A DNA stretch of 64,000 bases. It comes from Bradyrhizobium sp. WSM3983 (GTDB lineage: Bacteria > Pseudomonadota > Alphaproteobacteria > Rhizobiales > Xanthobacteraceae). The notes beneath the pieces were generated by a model that worked only from the letters and a program-made list of their open reading frames with translations, was not told the origin of the DNA and did not search any database. This document shows positions 1-8,232 of this stretch, one piece after another; positions within the stretch are counted from its first letter, which is position 1; every line of letters begins with the position of its first letter. Location of the stretch: positions 1 to 64,000 of the forward strand of contig NZ_AXAY01000035.1 of NCBI RefSeq assembly GCF_000473045.1, in the 5' to 3' direction. Both the position numbers and the translations under genes were made by a program.

Positions 1-270
1 ATCGTCACCCTCAGCCTGCAGACCAAGGGCGTCCGCATCGTGCCCGAGGCCAACCGCACCAACGAGAACGCCCCGAGCCACCGCGTCTTCGTCGGCCGGG
101 CCGAGATCGGGGCCGCCTGGTCGAAGCGCTCCGAGGAGGGCCGCGACTATCTCTCGCTCAAGCTCGACGATCCCTCGTTCAACGCACCGATCTACGCGAA
201 CCTGTTCAACGACGAGGACGGCGACGGCTTCAGCCTGATCTGGTCGCGGCCGCGCAAGAACGGCGACTGA
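1..270 (+). CDS. DUF736 family protein, 5' end cut by window edge
   Basis: The reading frame is open from base 1 and ends at TGA 268-270, so the start codon lies before the window and about 89 residues are visible. Motifs such as EIGAAWSKRS, LKLDDPSFNAPIYANL and the C-terminal SLIWSRP are those of DUF736, a family of about 100 residues carried by alphaproteobacterial plasmids and ICEs. Its biochemical function is unknown to me. The gene normally marks the accessory side of a conjugative element, which fits the transfer genes further downstream. A strong terminator follows 10 bases after the stop codon. Confidence 0.85.
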   Translation: MVTLSLQTKGVRIVPEANRTNENAPSHRVFVGRAEIGAAWSKRSEEGRDYLSLKLDDPSFNAPIYANLFNDEDGDGFSLIWSRPRKNGD

Positions 271-280
271 GGTCGCCAAG

Positions 281-310
281 AAGCCCCGTCCGGTCCGCCG
301 GGCGGGGCTT
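281..310 (+). terminator. Rho-independent-type terminator after the DUF736 gene
   Basis: AAGCCCCGTCCGG (281-293) pairs with CCGGGCGGGGCTT (298-310) over 13 positions with a single G-T pair and a 4-base loop. It is followed by CTCAATT rather than a long T-run. The position directly behind the stop codon supports a terminator. Confidence 0.75.
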
Positions 311-356
311 CTCAATTCGGACTAACTGGCAGTTCAGCCCCATAGATCTGCTGCGG

Positions 357-949
357 TTAGTCGTCGGTTTCCTTTGGAAACTGGGCGATCGAGAGATTGC
401 CGTGTTGGTCGATCACCGAGGCCTTCGGCCGCCCGCGAACGAGGGAGGAGCCGGGTGCGAAGATGAGCTGGAGATCTTCGTCGGCTTTCTCGTCGCGGAG
501 AATGCACTCGGGAGCAGCCGCCCGAGTTCGACGAGGGCTGCTACACCGGCACGGGTCGGCGACTGGAAAGTTTCGTCGCCGATCCAGCGGAAGCGAAGTG
601 CGCCAAGTCGCGTTTCGTCGGCAACGGCGAGCAAATAGTGGCGTTCTGCAAGCGTGCGAACGGCGCGGCCTTCGCGGTCGGCGAGGCGGCCTTCAACGCG
701 CTGCATGAGGCGGCGAGCCCGGGTGTCAGGCGCGGAGTCGCCAATGGAGCCGAAAGTCGCCAGCAGGAGAAGCAAAGGCGCCGCGCTTTAGGGCAAGGGC
801 GAGCTCCAAGGACACCGGTCCGAGTCATCAAGCCATGTGCCATCGTACTCGAAGAGGATGGTCTCCGAGCCTCGAGCACGGTTGCTCCTCGCCAGTCCGA
901 TGCGGCGCGTGCGGCCGCCGAGATCGATATGCACCTCGACGTCAGCCAT
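357..949 (-). pseudogene. HipA-like toxin remnant, frameshifted and truncated
   Basis: The intended start is ATG at 949-947, overlapping the end of the upstream HTH gene, as is usual for hipBA pairs. The fragments in order read MADVEVHIDLGG, then FGSIGDSAPDT, then DEDLQLIFAPGSS, then VIDQHGNLSIAQFPKETDD before a stop at 357. These match the N-terminal half of HipA-family kinases, but they lie in different frames, so at least two or three frameshifts are needed. The protein would also stop at about 200 residues, before the kinase core, against more than 400 in intact HipA. It is therefore dead as a toxin. Confidence 0.7.
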
Positions 950-1276
950 TGCGTGAGGCTCCGGTCTTGCATTTGAGGTGGATATGCTTGGGCAGCTCGG
1001 CACTGGCGAGCGCTTTGCCGACGCTGTCGTTGCTGATGTCCGCGACCTTGATCAGGCCGTCGAGCAGGCCGAGCGCCTGGAGAACGCCGGCATAGATGCC
1101 GATGCTGACGTCGGTGTCGCCGGCTTCGACTCTCGGCAGCGTCGAGCGGGACGTGAAGGCGCGCTCGGCGACGACGGCCATCGGCAACCGCCGACGCCGG
1201 CGGGCATCATGGATGTCCGCGCCGAGCTTGCGCAGTGCCCCCGAACGGCGGCAGGGGGATTGTGGGGAGTAGGCAT
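942..1276 (-). pseudogene. XRE/HipB-like helix-turn-helix antitoxin, probably frameshifted near its start
   Basis: The frame ending at 942 contains LRKLGADIHDARRRR and then a helix-turn-helix region (VVAERAFTSRSTLPRVEAGD), as in HipB-like regulators that pair with HipA toxins. The natural ATG at 1276-1274 (MPTPHNPPA) is one base out of frame with this region. An indel in the C/G-rich stretch around 1235-1260 probably broke the gene. An internal start would lose the first helix. The 3' end overlaps the hipA-like remnant by 8 bases, which preserves the usual two-gene order. Confidence 0.6.
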
Positions 1277-1429
1277 TTGAGACCTTCGCGCTACATATCT
1301 CGCGAATATGAAGCACGAAGATTACAAATTTCCTGGTTATCAGGGCTGCTACCTCAGTCTGGGGACGGCTCAGCGTTCGTCCGAGGCGCAAGACCCCCGC
1401 ACAGTGAGGCGGCGATCGAACCTTGAGGG

Positions 1430-1830
1430 GCGAGGTCGCCGCCAAGAAATCTTGCAGAATCTGGTGGTCGAACCGGAGTTGGACAGAGAAGGGCGGTCAC
1501 GGGGTTTTTCAGACGGCCAGACCGGCTTCTGAGAGCGAAGCGGAAGGAGATCAACAAGACCGAGCCCATGCGCTGCATCATCGACACTGCAAATGATCCG
1601 CACGAAAGCAGCGTAGACGAGAACGTCACGCGGGAAAATGTGCATCCCGCCGATCAGTTCGAGGCCTTCAAGAAGCTGGCGAAAGAGCAAGGTTTTGGTG
1701 CGGAAGAAATCGCCGCCCGCTTCGCACGAATTCGCATGTTGTCCTGCGGCTCGGCGCGGCCTCCCCGAAACCGATGCAGGTCTATCGCGATGGCGATCTG
1801 ACCCTTGAACATCATCGAAACCGTTTTTGG
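1430..1830 (+). pseudogene. ParB/RepB-like nuclease-domain protein remnant
   Basis: Three fragments in changing frames can be strung together: LQNLVVEPELDREG (about 1450-1495), RAKRKEINKTEPMRCIIDT followed by ENVTRENVHPADQFEAFKKL (about 1535-1740), and VVLRLGAASPKPMQVYRDGD (about 1740-1810). This is the order of motifs in plasmid ParB/RepB/Spo0J-type proteins of rhizobial elements. The middle piece ends as the frame shifts near 1730, and the N- and C-terminal parts are missing. A further fragment at 1805-1950 (KGITAIARGKPHQDTRLEL) may be the tail of the same or a neighbouring gene, which I cannot name. Confidence 0.65.
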
Positions 1831-2115
1831 CGAAGAACGTCGCAAGCTGGAAAGCATCTTTGACTTTGTGAAGGGCATTACCGCAATTGCTCGCGGCAAG
1901 CCTCATCAGGATACGAGGCTTGAACTGGGAGGCAACGCGAAGCGTTTGATGAGCACGCAATCTGAAGAGATGGGCCGCGGAACCTGTCGTCCGTTGCGCG
2001 GCCCTGCTATTGAGCCTGATGCATCGCCGCCGATCGGGCTAGCCGCATCGACGGTGATGGCACATCTCCGCGTCCGACGCTCGCGGGGCCTCCGGCCCAG
2101 CTCGCGATAAGGCGC

Positions 2116-2153
2116 TGTCCTAATTAGGACAGTCGCGTTGGCAGATTAGGACA
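2116..2153. repeat. IS21-family-like terminal repeat footprint
   Basis: TGTCCTAATTAGGACA (2116-2131) is a perfect 16-bp palindrome, and a second TTAGGACA follows 22 bp later (2146-2153). The same spacing of TAGGACA units recurs at 5179-5208 and in weaker form at 55769-55797. Multiple TGTCC-type repeats are typical of IS21-family ends. No istA/istB gene is present, so this would be a scar or a single end. The family assignment is inference. Confidence 0.4.
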
Positions 2154-2384
2154 CCTCAAAATGGGCAAAGATTGCCGCGCTCGGCAATTCTCGCCGGGCA
2201 TGTTGCGGTCTCATTCTCCAGCTAACCTATTCGTGGCGTTCAATTTTCCGAATAGGCACGTTGCTTGCGTTGTCCGGAGGTGGCTGCGGCCGCTTGAAAA
2301 TCGCAAACCACTGTTGCGGAGCAACACTTGGCGTGCGGGCGGCGCTGGTTAACGCTGGGCTTAAGGATTCCGGGAGGTGGCATC
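2154..2384. other. Stretch without a supported gene
   Basis: I see no coding frame with recognisable content here. The stretch runs from the IS21-like footprint to the ribosome binding site of the gene at 2385. Confidence 0.5.
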
Positions 2385-2924
2385 ATGAAGAACAGAACTC
2401 ATAATAGGATGCTTCACGTCGTTTCCAATGATAGCCGGGATGGGAATGCCGTAATTCTCCCGCTTGGAGATGCGTCGGAAGCGAATCGAGTTCGACAATT
2501 GCTTGTTTCTGAGGCGCTTGCTCTTGAGGCACAGCATGGAAAGAACGCCTACTCCGATTACCTTCTCCAGCATCATAGGCGTCCAAGTACAGTTGAGGCC
2601 GCGACCATTGGGCGACTCCTTGGCGGCAGGGTGGAAGCTGACGACGGATCGCTACAGCCAGCACTGAATGAAGCCGATCGCGTGGCCTTGCGCGGGATCA
2701 AGGCAAGACGCGCCGCTGCATCTCGGCGCTACGACCATATCCTGCGCTTGCAGACAGCCATTGCCGCCCTAGCTGCGAATCACGATGATCCGGCGGATGT
2801 TATTGCCAGTGGAAGCGTCATGCTAGATGGCCCTGAAATTGGCTTGCATCTAGACCATGCGCTATGCTGGCTCTCCCGATTCGCACAGGAGTGGCATAGT
2901 CGTGAGAAAGAGACACGCGCCTGA
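2385..2924 (+). CDS. Hypothetical protein
   Basis: The frame codes for 179 residues from ATG 2385, chosen because GGGAGG at 2372-2377 lies at good spacing. An in-frame start 57 bases upstream has no such site. The protein is alpha-helical and charged, with no signal peptide or membrane segment (for example ADRVALRGIKARRAAASRRY and SRFAQEWHSREKETRA). I do not recognise the family. Its 3' end overlaps the next gene by 23 bases, so the two are probably translated together. The pair sits upstream of the decayed transposase. Confidence 0.6.
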   Translation: MKNRTHNRMLHVVSNDSRDGNAVILPLGDASEANRVRQLLVSEALALEAQHGKNAYSDYLLQHHRRPSTVEAATIGRLLGGRVEADDGSLQPALNEADRVALRGIKARRAAASRRYDHILRLQTAIAALAANHDDPADVIASGSVMLDGPEIGLHLDHALCWLSRFAQEWHSREKETRA

Positions 2925-3387
2925 GGTGCAGAATTTGTTAGCTTCCCTTAAGGCCAAAATGGCTGTCAAGGGCGCAACCTCGGAATCGATCGTTTCTGCA
3001 TTCATTAAACAGCATGCGGACGTGGTTGCGAGGGAAAATCTCGACCTCGTCTATATGGCATTGATGAAACTTGTGGGGCACGTCGGGGCTGTTCGCGCGG
3101 GAGGCTCAACAGCGGCTCAACTGGAAATGTTTGTAGAATTTGCCGTGCGGAAGACGGCGTTGATCCGTCTTCCGGACGGATCAAAGATCCACCGGCAGCT
3201 TCAAGCGCTGACCGTTCATGAAGCGCGGGAGCACGTTCAAGAACGGACAAAGCCGCGGGCGCGTGTGCCGCAATCGGTCAAGGAACTGGCTCGACTCTTG
3301 GATACGGTCGAGCCGTACAAGGCAACAGTCCGATCCACGATCGGGGAATGCTGGACTGAATTTCAGAAATCACAGGGAGGCGGCTAG
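2902..3387 (+). CDS. Hypothetical protein, coupled to the gene before it
   Basis: I place the start at GTG 2902 because AGGAG at 2887-2891 precedes it by 10 bases; an earlier in-frame ATG at 2857 is possible. The product is 161 residues, mostly helical, with a basic segment (HVQERTKPRARVPQSVKEL). I do not recognise it. It overlaps the 3' end of the preceding unknown gene in another frame, which suggests a two-gene operon. Its stop codon touches the 3' end of the convergent transposase pseudogene, so an insertion may have trimmed the original C-terminus. Confidence 0.55.
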   Translation: MRKRHAPEVQNLLASLKAKMAVKGATSESIVSAFIKQHADVVARENLDLVYMALMKLVGHVGAVRAGGSTAAQLEMFVEFAVRKTALIRLPDGSKIHRQLQALTVHEAREHVQERTKPRARVPQSVKELARLLDTVEPYKATVRSTIGECWTEFQKSQGGG

Positions 3388-4316
3388 CTCCGCCCGCCCT
3401 CGATTACTCGAAAGTTGCGCTTCACCCGAACCGGCTTGTTCGGCTCCAGCGGCAGCACCGCATCGATCAGGTCCCCTAACGTCCAAACCCGATCAGCAAC
3501 GCCAATAGCGACCGCTGGCGTGGTCGTGAGGGATTCGCGGACCCGGCAGAGGTTGTAGTGGGCAACGTACAGGCTGACCGCCGCAGCGTGGTTGGTGAGC
3601 TTCTTTGAAAAGCCGTTGGTGAGCTGCGCAAACCGCTTCTGCGTCATCCGCAGCGTGAGGTTCTGGCGCTCAACGTAGCTGGTGGAGAGCCGTTTACCGT
3701 CTCGCGCTCTACTGCGATTACCTCAGCCGGGCTGTAGCGCCGCGCTGCATCCTTTACGGCCAGGTTTGTTACGCTGTAGGTCTTTACGACAACGCCATGA
3801 TGCGCCTTGCCGCGGAAGGCGTCGCGGATCGCTACGCGGTAGGGTGGAAGCCATCCGTTCTGATCTCCGGTTCACCTATCAAGCGCTCGCGCAAATCGTG
3901 CGTAAACAGGTCCGTATTCTCGCTGTCGCGCTTGCCGGTGCGGTAGTGATGGCGCGGCTGGCAGAGCCCAGCGCAATGAACGAATACTGATCGCTCTTGT
4001 GGCTGATCTCGCGCCGCTCAACGCGCTTCCGCTTCTTGCCGACATAGCCCCAAATCTCGTCAAGCTCGATACGGCCGACGCGGACGCCAACCATCATCCG
4101 GTCGTGCAATTCGGCACAGCCGCGCCCGATGCGCTCGCCAAGGCGCATGATCGTGTCGCGGTGGATGCCGGTAAGCCGCTCAGTGGCGCGGATGCTCTGG
4201 CCTTCGGTGAGGCAAGAGATGACGAGTATTTTCTGTTCGCGGGAAAGTTCGTTCACGAAGCTGATCCTTCGGGTTGAAGGGATAGCTTCGGCGACTCTGG
4301 CAACTACGCCCGCCAA
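3384..4316 (-). pseudogene. IS1-type transposase, several frameshifts
   Basis: Reading on the minus strand, the N-terminal piece (3879-4316) carries an HTH region (SIRATERLTGIHRDTIMRLGE) and the catalytic-domain start ELDEIWGYVGKKRKRV. Pieces in other frames follow (RERLIGEPEIRTDGFHP, then AFRGKAHHGVVVKTYSVTNLA), and the last piece (3384-3647) ends in VKRNFRVIEGGRS. This is the layout of IS1-family-like transposases common in Bradyrhizobium. At least three frameshifts separate the pieces, so no active enzyme can be made. I found no clear terminal inverted repeats. Confidence 0.8.
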
Positions 4317-4409
4317 GGCGTATATTCCCGCCGAAGGCGATGACTGGTCGCCGCTTCTGAAAGCGGCCCACGCATTGCGTTGGAAGGATTGCGATCACCA
4401 GGGATGAAA

Positions 4410-4433
4410 GAGGCCGCCCACTGAGGCGGCCTC
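4410..4433 (-). terminator. Hairpin terminator for the small gene at 4432-4614
   Basis: GAGGCCGCC (4410-4418) and GGCGGCCTC (4425-4433) form a perfect 9-bp stem with a 6-base loop. On the minus strand it is followed by TTTC. It overlaps the stop codon of the small minus-strand gene. Confidence 0.65.
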
Positions 4434-4614
4434 ACGTACTCGAACGCGCGATTTTGAGCGCCTTGTCGATTGCCATCTCGGCAGATCGAACGGCCATATC
4501 CCGGCTAAATGTGGTCTCGCTCTTTGGCTTGCGTCCGGGGAGCTGAAACGTCCATTTCCAGCCCTTGGGGTTGGCGGTTTGGACTACGCTGTATTCGATG
4601 CCCTGGTGTTCCAA
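4432..4614 (-). CDS. Small conserved hypothetical protein
   Basis: The product is 60 residues and starts MEHQGIEYSVVQTANPKGW. It has an aromatic-rich middle (WKWTFQLPG) and a C-terminal helix (AEMAIDKALKIAR). Small proteins of this appearance occur in Bradyrhizobium genomes, but I know of no function. It ends in a good hairpin terminator, which supports it as a real gene. It has no signal peptide or membrane span. Confidence 0.6.
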   Translation of the reverse strand: MEHQGIEYSVVQTANPKGWKWTFQLPGRKPKSETTFSRDMAVRSAEMAIDKALKIARSST

Positions 4615-4652
4615 CTGAGATAACGTGCTCCTGCCGGCCCACTAAGGCAGCC

Positions 4653-4775
4653 TTACTGCATGAAGTAAATGCTCGTGATCGCCACCGCGAGCAGCACCGC
4701 ACCGCCAACCACCGCAATGGCAAAACAGACCCTTGCCGGGACCGAATACGCATCGACCTTTGGTTCTCTGATCAT
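4653..4775 (-). CDS. Small single-pass membrane protein
   Basis: The product is 40 residues: a short charged N-terminus (MIREPKVDAYSVPARV) and one hydrophobic span (CFAIAVVGGAVLLAVAITS) ending a few residues before the C-terminus. I chose ATG 4775 because AGGAGG lies about 10 bases upstream. A longer TTG-started reading to 4877 lacks such a site. Function is unknown. It could be an inner-membrane microprotein. Confidence 0.5.
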   Translation of the reverse strand: MIREPKVDAYSVPARVCFAIAVVGGAVLLAVAITSIYFMQ

Positions 4776-4902
4776 GCTACGGGCTTCCTCCTGCGTTGGA
4801 GTGCAACCAGCGGCTTTTATGAGAGAAACCAGTGAATTCCCTTTCTGGGACGACGTCGAATGAATTCGGTTCTGCAATGCGGGGGTATATGTTCCGGTGG
4901 GT

Positions 4903-5152
4903 CTATTCGCCCCTGAGCTTCTGCTCGATGTAGTCGTTTACGGCTTGGGCAAAGTCGTGCTGAGTGCCGACGACCGCATTTCGCTGCTCCAGAACGTCAA
5001 GTTGGAGCAAGCGCAGCCCGCTCTTTCTGGCCTTCTCCAGCGTCACCTCAAAGTACTCATTGACCGCCCGCTCAGCCAAGGGGGATGCCGTTCGGGTCTG
5101 CCTTGGCGATCAGCCTGCGCAAGATCGCCTTGCAATTCTCCATGTGTGGCAT
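4903..5152 (-). pseudogene. Small hypothetical gene with one frameshift
   Basis: From ATG 5152 or 5143 the frame reads MENCKAILRRLIAKADPNGIPL and hits TGA. A one-base shift restores a second open piece, ERAVNEYFEVTLEKARKSG to AVNDYIEQKLRGE, ending at 4903. The join is smooth and the whole would be about 80 residues and helical. I infer a recent single-base loss near 5085 in a formerly intact gene of unknown function. Confidence 0.45.
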
Positions 5153-5178
5153 GCGCTGACTATGCGCCCGATTCGAAA

Positions 5179-5208
5179 ATAGGACACTCCCCAATTCAAC
5201 TTAGGACA
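5179..5208. repeat. IS21-family-like terminal repeat footprint, second copy
   Basis: ATAGGACA (5179-5186) and TTAGGACA (5201-5208) lie 22 bp apart, exactly as at 2124-2153. The two footprints bracket a 3-kb block that includes the IS1-type pseudogene. No IS21 transposase gene lies between them. Confidence 0.4.
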
Positions 5209-5308
5209 CTAGGGGTTAAATACGGACAGTACCCGCGATAACAAAGGAACAAACTAAAAAAGTTCGGCACTTGGCATCCAGCCTTTCCCAAATAAAACCC
5301 GCAAACAG

Positions 5309-5590
5309 TCACTTCTTCTTGCGAATCGATCGAATCGGTTTGCGACCCCTGGGTAATGTTTTGGGCGTCGTCGCTCCTTTCGGCGGCTGAAGGAAGAATT
5401 CCGATAACTGAACACCAAGCGTTTCCGCCAATCGGTCGAGCAGATCAATCGTCGGGTTCTCCGCTTGCCGTTCAAGACCGCCCATGTATGAGCGATCGAT
5501 CCCGGCATCGTATGCCAATTGCTCTTGCGGAATGCCGCGATCGACGCGGATCCGGCGGACATTCCAGGCCACAAGCGCACGAGCTTTCAT
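5309..5590 (-). CDS. XRE-family transcriptional regulator
   Basis: The product is 93 residues from ATG 5590. The HTH_XRE domain covers residues 5-65: VRRIRVDRGIPQEQLAYDAGI forms helices 1-2, then the recognition helix DRSYMGGLERQAENPT and LLDRLAETLGVQLSEFF. A short basic tail (GRKPIRSIRKKK) follows. Such single-domain regulators act as operon repressors or phage-like controllers in the cytoplasm. It stands alone, divergent from the gene at 5700, and the 110-base gap between them could hold its operator. No partner toxin is adjacent. Confidence 0.85.
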   Translation of the reverse strand: MKARALVAWNVRRIRVDRGIPQEQLAYDAGIDRSYMGGLERQAENPTIDLLDRLAETLGVQLSEFFLQPPKGATTPKTLPRGRKPIRSIRKKK

Positions 5591-5699
5591 GCGCAAAAGC
5601 AGCCATTTGGTAGGCCATCAAACCACTGGCTATAACCGATCTATTTCGATAGTTTAGTCCGCAGATGGGCTCAGGCTTCGATGAACTGCCGTATGCTAC

Positions 5700-5972
5700 A
5701 TGAATAGACCGCCAGTGGACCCCGACGTTGCAGACGCGGCGCCAAATGAATCGGCGATGACGACCTATGACGAACAGCATGTCATCACGTACATTCGCCT
5801 TCTGCAGGCGGAGGGTGAGGGAGCGGACTGGCGGGAGGTGGCTCGTATCGTGCTCCATATCGATCCGGAGCGAGAGCCGGACCGTGCGCGGACCGCATAT
5901 CAGAGTCATCTTGCGCGCGCTAAATGGGTGACCCAGCAGGGACGCCTCTTGCGCGGCACCGGCTCAAAATAG
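5700..5972 (+). CDS. ICE-associated conserved hypothetical protein (possible DNA-binding)
   Basis: The product is 90 residues. MTTYDEQHVITYIRLLQAE and GADWREVARIVLHIDPERE, ending in SHLARAKWVTQQG, match a small protein that in rhizobial conjugative elements precedes the DUF6499/DUF2285 and alpA-like genes. Its role is not known to me; DNA binding is only a guess from the basic helical C-terminus. An internal ATG at 5757 is an alternative start, and neither has a strong ribosome binding site. Position and order agree with the conserved ICE gene string that continues to 8.2 kb. Confidence 0.65.
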   Translation: MNRPPVDPDVADAAPNESAMTTYDEQHVITYIRLLQAEGEGADWREVARIVLHIDPEREPDRARTAYQSHLARAKWVTQQGRLLRGTGSK

Positions 5973-6136
5973 AAGAAAATTGCCGACTGTAAGTCTGCAG
6001 ACGAAACGATTTTCTCCCGCTAACCAGTGGTCATTCTCATGCACCACGTGGTGCCAAACTAGGGGCTTCCTACAACCGCATCGTTCATAATTATGCGCCG
6101 CAATCCTTGTTAGCCGCGTGCAATGGGACGGAAGCA

Positions 6137-6908
6137 ATGCCTGAATTCGACTGGCGATCGCCAGATTCGTTTAAGAGCCTGGAGAACGCCGAGATCACTC
6201 ACATCGCCTGGGAAGGCCTTCGTATGAACGTGGACTATCAACGCGACTACGAAGCGATGATTGCGAATAGCCCAGATGGCGAAGTGACCGAGGAATTCAG
6301 GAGGATGTGGGGTATCTGCTTTCGCTCATGACCCGCAAAAGTCCTCCAAAGAACAGGTCATCTTTTGGACACCTGAGGTTCTAGCGTCCGTTGTCCCGGT
6401 GACAACCGCGCTGGCTGCTTCTCACGAATCAGCATCTCAGCCGCTGCTCGACTTTGCTGCCGGCCGGGTGTGCCGCGCCGCCGATGGTTGGCATGCGGTG
6501 CTGTGCATCGGCTCGGTTGAGCATCGCATCTGGTCGAAACAGCCGCTGACCGCAGGCGCCCACTATGCAGCCGAGTTACCAATCGACCGGGATTTCGAAG
6601 CGCGCGCGCACGCTGCCACGCGGCTGTGGCGCGCGATGAATGGACGCGCGCCAGGACCTGCCTTCCATCGCTTGTCCAAACAGCGGCGCGTACGCTTATG
6701 CGGAGCCCTTCGCGCGGTTGCCGCGTATTTCGCCGGCGCGACCTATCGCAGCATTGCAGAGGCTCTGTTCGGCGAAAAGCGCATCCCCGATCGTACCTGG
6801 AAAACGCACGATTTGCGCAGCCGAACCATCCGTCTCGTACAAAGCGGCCTCGCGTTCGTTCGCGGAGGATATCGCAAACTTCTGGGACCCGAGCGCAGGG
6901 ACGAGTAG
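6137..6908 (+). pseudogene. DUF6499-DUF2285 regulator-like protein, one frameshift
   Basis: The first piece, from ATG 6137, reads MPEFDWRSPDSFKSL to EFRRMWGICF, a DUF6499-type N-terminus. The frame then stops at 6331. One base shift near 6322 gives HDPQKSSKEQVIFWTPEVLASVVP and runs to a typical DUF2285 end at 6908 (ATYRSIAEALFG, WKTHDLRSRTIRLV, GGYRKLLG). Intact homologues in rhizobial ICEs are single proteins of about 250 residues. So this is either a recent frameshift mutation or a sequencing error. Its place just before the alpA-like gene is the conserved one. Confidence 0.7.
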
Positions 6909-6919
6909 CGCCGTCCTCC

Positions 6920-6958
6920 GGGGTGCCGAAAATCGGCCCCCCGATATTCGGCATCCCC
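6920..6958. other. Long imperfect hairpin between the DUF2285 gene and the alpA-like gene
   Basis: GGGGTGCCGAA (6920-6930) pairs with TTCGGCATCCCC (6947-6958) with one bulged base. Inside it ATCGG (6932-6936) pairs with CCGAT (6941-6945) around a CCCC loop. There is no T-run. It could be an operator, a terminator or an RNA structure in the leader of the alpA-repA transcript. Confidence 0.45.
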
Positions 6959-7040
6959 CTCCGAGAACTTGCTTCTCCATGATGACCGCACACACGCCGA
7001 CGCCGCCATCCGCGGTGCGCTGTCATCCTGGAGTCCTCAA

Positions 7041-7322
7041 ATGCCCGATCCGATGGCCGGCCTCCCCCCGCGCTTCCTGCGTACATCGGAAGCTGCGCGT
7101 TATCTTGGCCTTTCCGGTCGCACGCTTGAGAAGCACCGCACCTACGGTACCGGACCGACGTATCGGAAGATTGGCGGCCGTGTCGTCTACGCCGTAGATG
7201 ACCTGAAAGCATGGGCCGATCTCGGCGCCAAAACCTCGACCTCCGATCCCGGCAAGGGGACTGTGCTGCCTGCAAAGAAGCACCCGACGCTGCGCCCCTA
7301 TGCGGGCCAGGAACGTCGCTGA
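7041..7322 (+). CDS. AlpA/excisionase-like helix-turn-helix protein
   Basis: The product is 93 residues from ATG 7041, with GGAG at 7030-7033. The HTH_17 (MerR-like) domain is clear: LRTSEAARYLGLSGRTLEKHR, then the wing TYRKIGGRVVYAVDDLKAWAD. Proteins of this kind act as small DNA-binding regulators or recombination-directionality factors of integrative elements. Here it sits directly upstream of repA, as in many rhizobial ICEs, so control of repA or of element excision is a reasonable inference. No integrase gene is visible in the window. Confidence 0.8.
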   Translation: MPDPMAGLPPRFLRTSEAARYLGLSGRTLEKHRTYGTGPTYRKIGGRVVYAVDDLKAWADLGAKTSTSDPGKGTVLPAKKHPTLRPYAGQERR

Positions 7323-7343
7323 TCCTGTTTGAGAGCGATGGTC

Positions 7344-8225
7344 ATGCGACGCAAACACCATTCCGAGCGCAACCGGCTTGAACTCTTCCGGGCACTGCCC
7401 GGCGATCTCGCGCCCCGCGACGCGCAGGATCTGATGGCTTATCCATTCTTCTCGCTCGCGAAAACAAAACGCATTGTGCCGATCGATTTTCGTACCGGTG
7501 CGATCGCAATTCGGGTCGAAGCGGTGCCGGAACACGGCATGGCAACCATTTGGGATGCGGACGTTTTAATCTGGGCCGCTTCCCAGATCGTCGAAGCCCG
7601 TGACGCCGGCTTGAAGACGTCGCGCCTGATGGCTGCAACGCCGTATGAGATTCTGACGTTCGTCGGCCGCGGAACCAGCGCACGCGACTATGACCGGCTG
7701 AAGGCTGGCCTCGACAGGTTGCAGTCAACGACCGTGTTGACGTCGATCCGCCAAATTGCGGAACGACGGCGGCATCGTTTCTCCTGGATCAACGAATGGA
7801 AGGAGACGGCTGACGCAAACGGACGCCCGCTCGGGCTCGAACTGATCTTGCCCGATTGGTTCTATTCCGGCGTGATCGATGACGCGCTCGTGCTCACGAT
7901 TGATCGCGCGTATTTCGATCTGACGGGCGGACTTGAGCGCTGGCTTTACCGCCTCGTGCGCAAGCATGGCGGCCGGCAGCAGGGCGGCTGGAGCTTCGAT
8001 CTTGTGCATCTCCATGCCAAGTCCGGCAGTCTCTCGCCTCTCAAGCATTTTGCATACGACGTGCGTCAGATTGTCCAGCGCCAGGCATTGCCTGGCTACC
8101 AACTCGTGCTCACGCGCGATCGCGACGGCGCCGAGCGGTTGAAGTTCGCGCCCGCGCCCATCAATCCATTCACCGAGAGACTTCGCGGGCGCGATCTCCT
8201 TCCGAAATCGGGAGGCAATCTGTGA
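7344..8225 (+). CDS. repA: Replication initiator RepA-like protein
   Basis: The product is 293 residues from ATG 7344. GAGAG at 7331-7335 suits this start better than the ATG at 7338. The start region ELFRALPGDLAPRDAQDLM, the segment PYFxLAKxKR-like (AYPFFSLAKTKRIVPIDF), and the winged-helix body (GLERWLYRLVRKHGGRQQG, LKHFAYDVRQIV) are those of the RPA-type initiators in alphaproteobacterial ICEs and plasmids. Three iteron-like repeats follow right after the stop codon. The parA gene that usually follows in this gene order is absent. Confidence 0.85.
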   Translation: MRRKHHSERNRLELFRALPGDLAPRDAQDLMAYPFFSLAKTKRIVPIDFRTGAIAIRVEAVPEHGMATIWDADVLIWAASQIVEARDAGLKTSRLMAATPYEILTFVGRGTSARDYDRLKAGLDRLQSTTVLTSIRQIAERRRHRFSWINEWKETADANGRPLGLELILPDWFYSGVIDDALVLTIDRAYFDLTGGLERWLYRLVRKHGGRQQGGWSFDLVHLHAKSGSLSPLKHFAYDVRQIVQRQALPGYQLVLTRDRDGAERLKFAPAPINPFTERLRGRDLLPKSGGNL

Positions 8226-8232
8226 ATCAGCT

